Of a stretch of 64,000 nucleotides of DNA, positions 56,301 through 64,000 are shown piece after piece. Position 1 is the stretch's first letter. Each line of letters opens with the position of its first letter. Position numbers and translations under genes: made by a program. The stretch is from Schistocerca nitens (taxonomy: Eukaryota; Arthropoda; Insecta; Orthoptera; Acrididae): the NCBI RefSeq assembly GCF_023898315.1, contig NC_064622.1, positions 77,076,387-77,140,386 on the forward strand. Direction: 5' to 3'. Below the pieces are notes generated by a model. That model made no database searches, was not told the DNA's origin, and saw only the letters and a program-made list of their open reading frames with translations.

Positions 56301-57032
56301 CGGAAAAGGCTGTCTCATTGTATCTATACCACAAAAGTTACTAATAAAACATGTTTTACTTTCCAGAAAAATTCAGAAAAACTGTGCAGATATAAAACAG
56401 ATACACCGCAAAAGCAACATTGTAAATTGTCACTCATTAGTAGCGTCGTGATAAAATCGTGTAGCTGTAACATAAACTAACCACTACGTCATCTGGTATC
56501 TCGCAGAAAGTATTTTAAATCCAGAATGTATTTTCAAGTAAACCAAAATGTTGCATTAAAATCTCATTAGCAGTCCCAGTTTATGTTCTAAGTATGTAAG
56601 CCTTATAGTCGTTACGTAATGGTGCAACTAACAAGCAAGAATGTACACACACAATAACACTGTGACGTCTGTTCACTATAACAATGCATTCGTAATTTCT
56701 GTTTAAATAAGTTCTCTTGGTTCTTGATTGGATATTTAACTTCAAACATTGTTACATGGTAACAGTTTCTAAGTCTGACAATGCATACTAGAAATGTGAA
56801 GTGAAAAGTTTTATGGCAAAGACAAAGTTAAAAAGCAGATTATCTTTCAATAAACGGTTTTACATGTGAAATGTGGTGTAAACCTTTACTCTTCCTAGTA
56901 CGCAGAGTTTCAACCTGAACGCAATTATCATGCAGTATACGTCGATGAAGAATACTGGAATTTTTCTCAAGGTTGTCATCTATGTAATTTTTCCCTGAGC
57001 CCGCCGGCGCACGTGGCTGCCTGCGGTGCGAG
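53373..57032 (-). other. Non-coding 3' internal region of the LTR element
   Basis: About 3.7 kb between gag and the polypurine tract, AT-rich. No open frame above about 100 codons and no reverse transcriptase, protease or integrase motif seen on either strand. A 54-bp period tandem repeat (units beginning GCAGACCC at 53753, 53807 and 53861, with an older copy near 53692) lies near the 3' end. Either the pol region was replaced by unrelated sequence long ago or the element never had one. Confidence 0.7.
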
Positions 57033-58970
57033 TCATTGTCTGTCTCTTTGTTGGCGTGCGTCGTTATTGGGATTAGGAGACCTAACTTCTACAAATTCAC
57101 CTTGTCGAGAGGGCCCTGCTCTGTTTGAATCCCGCCAGTTCTGATGGAATTCGGGTATGTCGTTTTGTCGGTACTTTACATAGTTTCTTGTTTGTCGGTC
57201 ATGTGGTGGAGAATTTCTCCCGGAATCGTAACTGCGCGCTGAACTGTTGCGTCTGAAGTTATTCTGTCTCCCTTGATAATAATTATTTTGGTTCCCATAT
57301 TGTCTGTTTCTATGGTTATCTCTGTCATATTCATTACTACGGAAATGCGATCTTTCTCTGTAACTATTACTCTGCCAGTGGTTGTCATATGGGTGGTGTC
57401 TGTTTTGGTCACGATTTGTGTTGTGAGAATAGCCTTGTCGTGTCCAGTTATTATTTCTTTCATCGCGGAATTGCGACGGATGTGACCTGTAATTGTTGTG
57501 TTCCTGTTTTCGCGTTCCGCGATTGTCAGTGTCAATTTCTAATTCTTGTAAGAGTCCCTGAAAAGCTTCAATGTCGCCTTTGCAACGTCCTGCCAAAATA
57601 GTATGTCGTAAATATTCAGGTAGTTTGAGTAAGCAAATGTGGAAGAGTTCTGAGGGGCTGTATGGGTTTGACAGGTACTGATTCTTGTGCAACATGTCTT
57701 CAAAATATTTCACAAGACTGGAAAATTCAGATTGTTCGAATTGTTTCATCATTATGATGCTATGTTTTACTCGGTCTTGTGTAGCTTGAGACCAATATGC
57801 TGAGAGGAAGGCATGATAAAATTCTCCTTCACTGTGGCAATCGTGAATGACCAATCGCATTCTTACAGCTGGTTCATTCTCTAAATAGCCACACATAAAT
57901 TCTAATCTGTGCTCTAATGACCAGTTGGGAGGAAAACAATGAGAGAATTGATGAAGCTACGCTTGTGGATGAATGTCGTTGCCGGAATTCTTAAATGTTT
58001 TGAATTTACGTGTAGTGATAAACAGCTTATAGTCAAAATCATCGTGTCGGCGAGTAGCATATCGGTCATTGTTACGTCGTGTCGGTGGTTCCATCTTAAA
58101 ATTCGGTGCACCTTGCCAATTTCTTTCATAATTTCCGAAATGCCCTGTGTTATTATTTTGTGACTTTTCCGTATTTCTAAGTTCCTCTTCCCGTGTTGGA
58201 GCGCGAGTGTCCTCTGAAATATGTAATTCTTGTATTACTTGTGCCAACTGATCTTTTACTTCCCGAATTTCTCTTTTGTACTGTGTATTGATTTGATTTT
58301 GATTTTGTTTGAATTTTCTAATTTGTTCATACTCTTCAGTGTCAGTGAAGGCTACAGGTCTTGTGTCATTCAGATCATCATCTACCTTTGTTGATAAATT
58401 ATTTAGCTGATGCGAAAGTTCGACTACTTTCTCTGATAATAAACTAATTTCCTCCATGTGTCTTTCGGAACCAATTTTCAGAGTATCTACTGTGTCCTTT
58501 AAGTTTTCCTGAGTTTTTGCAAGTTGCGTAACCAAATCGGTAGATGCAACTGAGTCAATTTTAGCTTGCAAGGTGTCATGATTTTCATGAACAATAGTTT
58601 GCAGTTCTTTAATGGCTGCTTCGTGATTCTGTAATGCATATTCATGCGGCGAAAAAATAGGTTGAAAATGCTCACAAATTTGTGTTTTTACGTCATTACA
58701 GACTTTTTGACATTTCGATTCAATGTTATGTAACCCAGTAGTTAAATCTTCACGTGTTTGTTCAAGCGTGGTGTCTAACTTTTGAAGCTTTTGCTGTGTT
58801 TGTCTCTGATTTTGTTCCAAGGTGTCTAACTTTTGAAGATTTTGTTCCATTGTGTCTAACTTTTGAAGATTTTGTTCCATTGTGTCTAACTTTTGAAGCG
58901 TTTGCTGTGTTTGTCTCTGATTTTGTTCCATTGTGTCTAACTTTTAAAGCTTTTGTCCCATTTGTTGCAT
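57033..58970 (-). pseudogene. gag: gag-like gene with two in-frame stops
   Basis: From the ATG at 58970 one frame covers 646 codons but is interrupted by TAA at 58944-58946 and TAG at 57957-57959. The flanking sequence stays in frame, so these look like point mutations. The N-terminal third is a Gln-rich coiled coil with in-frame repeats (LQKLDTMEQN) and further heptads to about 58350. The middle (57830-57540) has FYHAFLSAYWSQATQDRV and LFHICLLKLPEYLRHTIL, in the style of retrotransposon capsid domains. The C-terminus is rich in Arg, Asn and Tyr (about 57500-57130) and lacks a CCHC zinc knuckle, so RNA binding would rest on basic residues. A Gag would assemble the particle that packages the element RNA. 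No pol follows. Confidence 0.8.
58771..58950 (-). repeat. In-frame minisatellite in the gag coiled coil
   Basis: The sequence GTGTCTAACTTTTGAAG (plus strand) recurs at 58771, 58822, 58852, 58882 and 58933, spaced 51, 30, 30 and 51 bp. All spacings are multiples of three and encode QKLDTMEQN-type units, so unit number can vary without frame loss. Confidence 0.92.
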
Positions 58971-59395
58971 TATTGTAATAACAATGCACTGGTATCTGAA
59001 ACATGTTCCTCAGTGCTTTTCGACAGTGAATTTGCACCGGCAACATTCACATTTTGACAAGCGGAAAATGTGTCTTGAATCATTTGAGAAAACGATGAGA
59101 ACCCAAAACCTGAGTCTACAGTATTTGCAATATTGTGTTCTGTCATTCCCGATTCCTGAGGCGAGCTGTTGCCGACCGATCGATCGATAATGCTTCCCTG
59201 TTCACTAGCTGTTTCACTGTCTACACCATTATTTGACGCCCGCTCCATTTCCCTATGCACAGTTACCAAATTACTACTTTGAATGTCTGTTAATTCATTA
59301 CACAGTGGTGCTGGTAAGCTACGCTCGTCGTCACTATTATTTCTCAGTTTACTTTGGAGCCTAGTGTTACGTTTTCCACACGCCATTATTGTCAC
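58970..59395 (-). CDS. Short ORF upstream of gag, overlapping it as TAATG
   Basis: 141 codons from the ATG at 59395, about 300 bp after the 5' LTR. The protein is hydrophilic, rich in Ser, Asn and Glu (SNNGVDSETASEQGS, then FGFSSFSQMIQDTFSACQ), and I recognise no domain. Its TAA stop (58970-58972) shares one base with the ATG of the gag frame (58968-58970), an arrangement that allows termination and re-initiation. It may be an N-terminal Gag segment or a separate protein. Function unknown. Confidence 0.6.
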   Translation of the reverse strand: MTIMACGKRNTRLQSKLRNNSDDERSLPAPLCNELTDIQSSNLVTVHREMERASNNGVDSETASEQGSIIDRSVGNSSPQESGMTEHNIANTVDSGFGFSSFSQMIQDTFSACQNVNVAGANSLSKSTEEHVSDTSALLLQ

Positions 59396-59691
59396 AATAT
59401 TTCACACGATAACACAGAAAAGCACAATTTGAAGAGCAAAAATAAGAGAACACATTAACATAGCACTGAAAATAATAGCTGGTTAATTGCAAGCGCAGCT
59501 GCGAAATACTTGGTGCAAATTTACATGCATGCCACAACTGTTTTACTGTACAACAGTGAAAGACTGCAACTACAAAGGAGATTCTATCTACAATTACGCG
59601 CTAGCAATAAACAAAAGCTACACTAATTACACAAACTACAAGAAAAAATCAGAAGATTCCAGTGAGGTATCCTCGACTAAGGGTCGACATA
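59396..59691 (-). other. Leader between 5' LTR and first ORF
   Basis: About 296 bp. The minus strand immediately after the LTR begins TATGTCGACCCTTAGTCGAG. This does not start with the TGG expected of a standard tRNA primer-binding site, so the priming mechanism is unclear. Confidence 0.5.
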
Positions 59692-60248
59692 TGAAACGTC
59701 CCCTTAGAAAAATTATACATGACTGTGCTTAAACTGACACACAATATTTTTTAGCGCAACGCAATCTGACTTTCAAAAATCCCTACAAAAGAATGGCCCT
59801 GACTAACATTAACCTATACCTTTCACAAATCACTTACCTCACAAAAATCTTCGTTACTCGAACTACTGCAATTCAGCGAGCGCCACTACTGCCAGCTAAA
59901 TAAAAGATTCAAACTACGGAAGGCACTAACTACTAATAGGCATAGTTAGCAAATGAAAGATTTTAATAGAGAACAAACAATGTATTTACCTTAATAGTCA
60001 TAATATATATAGCAGTTCATGACATCCATTCTTACAAATTTCAAAACTCCGCCATTTCTCTCCCCACATCCACCACTGCTGGAGGCTCACCTCCAACTGC
60101 GCAACGCTACGCGCTGTTAACATCCATCTGCCCAACACTATAATGGCAGACAACAATGCAAACCAGCCACAGACTGCACACAGCACAGCCAGTGATTTTC
60201 ATACAGAGGTGGCGTTACCAATAAAAAAACCTAAACAGCCTACTTACA
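59692..60248 (-). repeat. 5' LTR of the gag-only element
   Basis: 557 bp, nearly identical to the LTR at 52800-53352. The minus strand starts TGTAAGTAGGCTG at 60248. It should contain the element's promoter, but I cannot point to a clear TATA box. Confidence 0.95.
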
Positions 60249-60436
60249 CGTGTAATCTATCAGTAATGAGGGTTTCCGTCTTTTAATGCTTAAGACGTCA
60301 TATTTATTTATTTTTTAAATTATACCATCTTGCTTTCAGCTGTGTTTTACTTTCCGAGTGTAATTTCGGCACTAAGCCATTTTCAAGCATGTAAAAAATA
60401 TAATACAACGTAATGAGAACAATATAACGTGGGATT

Positions 60437-60656
60437 AACAGCATGGCCGGCCAGCGTGGCCGAGCGGTTCTAGACGCTTCAGTCTGGAACCGCGCAACCG
60501 CTACGGTCGCAGGTTCGAATCCTGCCTCGGGCATGGATGTGTGTGATGTCCTTAGGTTAGTTAGGTTTAAGTAGTTCTAAGTTCTAGGGGACTGATGACC
60601 TCAGATGTTGCGTCCCATAGTGCTCAGAACTAATTGAACCATTTTTGAACAGCATG
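60437..60656 (+). mobile_element. SINE family A, forward, with 9-bp TSD
   Basis: Body 60446-60647, with intact box A (TGGCCGAGCGG) and box B (GGTTCGAATCC). Perfect 9-bp duplication AACAGCATG at 60437-60445 and 60648-60656. This is the cleanest full-length forward copy in the window. Confidence 0.97.
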
Positions 60657-61094
60657 TGCAACCAGTTCTGTAGATTTTTGACATTCATATACTTAGAAGA
60701 TTTTGACATACAGGTTTACGTTAGGCAGAGATAGCAACGCAATATGCACATCAAAGAACAACTACTCAGCGATACTAGTCAATATTCCATTTCATGTACT
60801 GCAAATTTAAGTGAACTGTATATATCACACATCTAAAAAGGGAACTTGTATACATTAGAGTAAATGTCTAAAACAATCGATTACTTTTTATTTTTCTGGT
60901 CTTTGTTCACTGAGTATGTATTGTGGTTGTTCTTCAAAGGCGCTATAAATTTCAATTTGTTCTATAGTTGGTAATTTTCGTAAAATAAAAATATGAATCG
61001 GGTTCCGCATGGTCAAGAAAGCAGGGACATTTGTCAGATACATGATTCACAAAACAAATCATTTACACAATCAGAGATTTATAAAATAAAATGA
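60657..61094. other. Unassigned AT-rich segment
   Basis: No gene recognised. Possibly upstream PLE sequence for the fragment that follows. Confidence 0.3.
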
Positions 61095-62460
61095 GGAAAA
61101 TGTGAAAATTTCTATATGGGGCAGACAAGTAGATGTTTCCTCACTAGATTCAGAGAGCACGCTAACATGAGCGAGAACTGCTGATCTTCCTTTGGCGGAA
61201 GTCTACGAAGCTAGACTCATTACATGAGCAGCATCGAGGAATCTTTAAAGGTATGGCATACAGTAGGAATAGGTAGATCAATGGATGCTCTAGAAAAGGG
61301 GTCTCCAAACTACGGCCCGCGGGCCGAAACCGGCCCGCGAGGGCCGGCAAACCGGCCCGCGTTAGCTGGCCGGACATCCCTGTTATCCGGCCCGCCAAAT
61401 ATCTGAGGTGGTGCCTGTACTGCCAACAATTGAGTTTCGAGGCCTATCGTGACCAGCACCTCGTCATTGTCGGAGATCTATCTTTACAAAGCGGAAGGTC
61501 ATGGTTAAACTTGTGGCTATCCACAGTAAACAGACGGACCATTCTCCGTGCGATACTGAAAAAAAAAAAGGTTAACAGACTAGATTGGCGAAAACATTTT
61601 AAGTAAAAAAATTCTTTGCATTTTATTCTACTCACGAGTCTGGTGCAAGTCTTTCAAATGGACGCCACTTCGGCGACTAGCCTTAGTAATCAATCATTAT
61701 GGAAGATGCTTCTTAAGCGAGGTTTCACTTTCATTACGTATTTCGATTTTCAGATTTTCCTTGTCTCTTCGAATTCAAACTTTGAATTGTCCCACACCTA
61801 CTAGTACAGCGCACAAAACACTAAAAAACTCGTGAGACACTCGCAACATAGACACAATCACTCGACAGAACTATCAAATATATGCTCTGGCTCTGCTACT
61901 CGCTACAAGACTACATAACTAAACTTGCGCTGCTTGAAATAACAATGCGTAGACATACTCTACCTCTGTTACGTCTTGTAGTAATAGTGTTGCTAACAAT
62001 GATTTTGAGATTTCGTTAACTTTGCAGGACGCTTTCGTGAAGAATGTGCGGTAACATACTTGTTTGTCAGTGAAATTCGCCAGAATAAAATATGCCAGAA
62101 ATTAGGTCAGGTACGTCCCCCAATCAAAATTATGTAATTAAATAAAGATTGTAGTTCGTTTCAGTGCTAGCTATTCCCACAACCTTAGATTTTTGCGATT
62201 TCATCTTTCCTTTAGCCTTCCATTACGGTAATCATGGAGTGCTAGGGTTCTTTCATCCCACTACGTACATCTTGGCCCTTATGACTTCGTGGAGGAATCA
62301 ATGTGGCCCTCAGACTAAAACGTTTGGAGACCCCTTCTCTAGAAGAAACTGAAATTTGTATATCAATAGCACCAAGCTTCGATCCTCCACAGGACTTTCT
62401 GCATTTCGGTATTTCACTAAGATTTTCCGGTGCTCCAGTGAAAGCCTCACGAAACATAAC
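61095..62460 (+). pseudogene. Penelope-like GIY-YIG fragment split by a hAT element
   Basis: The plus strand at 61095-61160 reads CENFYMGQTSRCFLTRFREH, the YIGQTGR core of a Penelope-like endonuclease. After a stop, IEESLKVWHTVGIGRSMDAL (about 61228-61290) leads into the hAT insertion. Beyond the insertion EETEICISIAP continues from about 62342 in the same sense, as expected for the LEELEIY-like end of PLE proteins. A stop follows FGGSLRS-type sequence near 61180, so the copy was already dead or died later. Confidence 0.7.
61296..62336. mobile_element. Non-autonomous hAT transposon (1041 bp)
   Basis: The ends match as a 15-bp perfect inverted repeat, AAGGGGTCTCCAAAC. A perfect 8-bp duplication, CTCTAGAA, flanks the element (61288-61295 and 62337-62344). 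The 8-bp length is diagnostic of hAT, and its central TA and T2/A7 positions fit the usual hAT target pattern. The left end is followed by GC-rich repeats of GGCCCGCG (61313-61395). No transposase is encoded. Confidence 0.93.
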
Positions 62461-63049
62461 GCTTCGTTACCAGAACTGATATTAAATCCATAAAAATTAC
62501 CACGTATAAAGCATATTGATTTTGGGTTACTCGTGGAGTGTTTTCCCAATGGTACTGATCATCCGTTGGCAAGGGCTCCGACCCCGGCCACAGACTACGG
62601 CCCTGGCTGTGAATGGACACAAGAAACGTCTTCCGATTGGCTGTAATTGCGACCGGACCGTCCGATAGGCGCCGAGGCGGCACAAGAAGCGTCGAGCAGC
62701 TGCGATTCTTCTGGGAAGCAATTTGTCGCCGCCCGCCGCCGCTGCTGCGTGGCTCTGCCGACCGGAAGATGGTCCTCGAGGAGTGTCGACGAACCCGTGC
62801 GAAAACGTCAGGCGCGGGCAACGTCTCCTCAGCCGATACTTGCCGACTGCACGAGAACGGCAAAAAGACCGACTCTGTTATTACCGAAGAGCCCCGCAAG
62901 TGACTGCTCATTTCCCGTGGGACATCGCGAGGTAAAGAAAGCGGTGCACCCATTGCGATATTCGCATCTACGTCTGTGAGCCCGTTTTCACACTCTTCTC
63001 CTAGCTGTACAGTTCTGTTGATCCAGTAAGCGTTTCCGGCACCCACTAA
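62461..63049. other. Unassigned segment, GC-rich 62570-62950
   Basis: A CpG-rich patch with open frames on both strands (62447-63052 minus, 201 codons; 62647-62979 plus) and no recognisable domain. Treated as base-composition effect. Confidence 0.35.
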
Positions 63050-64000
63050 CAAGGGAACCTCCCCATCGCACCCCCCTCAGATTTAGTTATAAGTTGGCAC
63101 TGTGGATAGGCCTTGAAAAACTGAACACAGATCCATCGAGAAAACAGGAAGAAGTTGTGTGGAACTATGAAAAAATAAGCAAAATATACAAACTGAGTAG
63201 TCCATGCGTATGATAGGCAACACCAATGCTAACGTTAGCTCAAGATCGCCGTGGTCCTGTGGTTAGCGTGAGCAGCTGCGGAAAGAGAGGCCCGTGGTTC
63301 AAGTCTCCCTTGCAGCGAAAATTTCACTTTCTTTATTTTCGCAAAGTTATGATCTGTCCGTTCGTGCATTGACGTCTCTGTTCACTGTAATAAGTTTAGT
63401 GTCTGTGTTTTGCGACCGCACCGCAAAACCGTGCGATTAGTAGACGAAAGGACGTACCTCTCCAATGGGAACCGAAAACATTTGATCGCAAGGTCATAGG
63501 TCAACCGTTTCCTCCACAGGAAAACACGTCTGATATATTCTATACGACACTGGTGACGGCATGTGCGTCACATGACAGGAATATGTTGTCCATCCACCTA
63601 ACTTGTACACTTCGCGAATGGGTAAAAAGATTCTTCTACTCTGCCCGATTTAGATTTTCTTGTGGATGTGATAATCACTCCCAAAAAAGTAATGAAAACA
63701 TAAGAGTTTGTCACATAAACTGAAAATAAAAAATTAAAATCTTCACACGAGGGAAGATTTGAACCAAGGACCTCTGGTGCCAGAGCTGCTCACGCTAACC
63801 ACGGGACCAGGGCTCTCCAGTGCTCTTCTCATTCTTGTTTGCCTATGACGCGCATGGACTACTCAGTTTGTACATTTTGCTTATTTTTTCATAGTTCCAC
63901 ACAACTTCTTCCTGTTTTCTCGATTGATCTGTGTTCAGTTTTTCAAGGTCTATCCACTGTGTCAACTTATAACTTAATCTGAGGTGGGTGCGATGGGGAG
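63050..64000. mobile_element. Foldback/MITE-like element with tRNA-like modules, cut by the right edge
   Basis: The left arm begins AAGGGAACCTCCCCATCGCA at 63051 and the right arm, read inversely from 64000, begins CTCCCCATCGCACCCACCTC. The first roughly 160 bp of the arms match at over 90%, then about 110 bp match more weakly. Each arm contains a tRNA-like module with GTGGTTAGCGTGAGCAGCT (box A-like) and GGTTCAA.TCTCC (box B-like): left at about 63255-63312 forward, right at about 63820-63760 reverse. The centre is unique and non-coding. Only about 8 bp plus any target duplication should lie beyond the window. Confidence 0.8.
63250..63320 (+). repeat. tRNA-like module in left arm
   Basis: CCTGTGGTTAGCGTGAGCAG followed by CCGTGGTTCAAGTCTCCC resembles polymerase III boxes A and B at roughly tRNA spacing. 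It is repeated inverted in the right arm and does not fold as a convincing intact tRNA by eye, so it is not called a tRNA gene. Confidence 0.6.

Larger units (their letters stand above)
52800..60248 (-). mobile_element. Complete gag-only LTR retrotransposon (7449 bp)
   Basis: Two LTRs in direct orientation bound the element: 59692-60248 (5' LTR, minus strand) and 52800-53352 (3' LTR). A perfect 4-bp duplication CGTG flanks it (52796-52799 and 60249-60252). By hand count the LTRs differ at about 14 positions and one 4-bp indel in 553 bp, near 2.5%, so insertion is fairly recent. The minus strand carries a short ORF, then a gag-like gene, and then about 3.7 kb with no protease, reverse transcriptase, RNase H or integrase. 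It is therefore non-autonomous and resembles the class called TR-GAG in plants. Its LTR is family 1, which also forms four solo LTRs in the window. Confidence 0.9.

Noticed and set aside
57033..59395. Endogenous virus with an envelope gene
   Set aside because: The element has LTRs and a gag-like gene but no pol and no envelope-like frame with signal peptide or membrane segment. It is an LTR retrotransposon.
9672..60520. tRNA genes at the SINE heads
   Set aside because: They carry polymerase III boxes but always continue into the same SINE tail or are truncated, and most have target duplications. They are retroposon heads, not tRNA genes.
62447..63052. 201-codon minus-strand open frame
   Set aside because: CpG-rich region with several overlapping open frames and no recognisable domain.
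1..64000. CRISPR array, bacterial operon or plasmid features
   Set aside because: Repeat types, introns, SINEs and LINEs show a eukaryotic genome. No evenly spaced repeats with unique spacers were seen. The mini-hairpin array has irregular spacing and short motifs.

Overview
The window looks like intergenic DNA from a very large, repeat-rich insect genome, most likely an orthopteran. I recognise several repeat families, above all the tRNA-headed SINE present here in about 14 copies, as typical of Schistocerca locusts. That taxonomic call rests on memory of repeat families and is an inference. I find no intact host gene, no genuine tRNA or rRNA gene and no CRISPR array. Almost everything I can name is a mobile element at some stage of decay.

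Layout. 1-810: a Tc1-like relic interrupted by a SINE. 874-3626: two solo LTRs of different families around a GC-rich stretch. 5.2-5.6 kb: the GIY-YIG end of a Penelope-like element (PLE). 6.9-8.2 kb: a solo LTR carrying a deleted mariner in its TA tract. 8.2-9.0 kb: compound microsatellites and a CpG-rich block. 9.8-12.5 kb: an odd non-coding block with a recurring GGCTGAAGGCC mini-hairpin, split by a chimeric retroposed unit. 13.2-15.9 kb: a dead Tc1 element and two solo LTRs. 17-19.9 kb: mariner, Tc1 and LINE relics. 21.8-24.9 kb: PLE relics with a solo LTR, a SINE and a 5S-rRNA-headed SINE. 25.6-29.4 kb: a Tc1 relic split by a TTAA-flanked element with a decayed Mutator-type transposase. 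29.7-31.3 kb: a LINE. 31.5-32.1 kb: a GC-rich non-repetitive block. 32.6-36.7 kb: SINEs, a foldback element and a degenerate DDE transposon. 37.0-39.35 kb: a decayed spliced gene of the DUF7869 type. 39.7-41.3 kb: an apparently intact DDE transposon. 41.4-45.5 kb: three Tc1-like relics. 48.9-49.8 kb: a mariner relic. 51.9-52.5 kb: a LINE relic. 52.8-60.25 kb: a complete gag-only LTR retrotransposon on the minus strand. 61.1-62.5 kb: a PLE fragment split by a non-autonomous hAT. 63.05 kb to the right edge: a foldback element with tRNA-like modules in both arms.

The two items most worth following up are the 7.45-kb gag-only LTR retrotransposon (52800-60248; 4-bp target duplication, about 2.5% LTR divergence, no pol) and the 1548-bp DDE transposon (39713-41260; intact transposase, 168-bp inverted repeats, unusual 47-residue spacing between the last two catalytic aspartates). 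Target-site duplications let much of the insertion order be read directly from the sequence.
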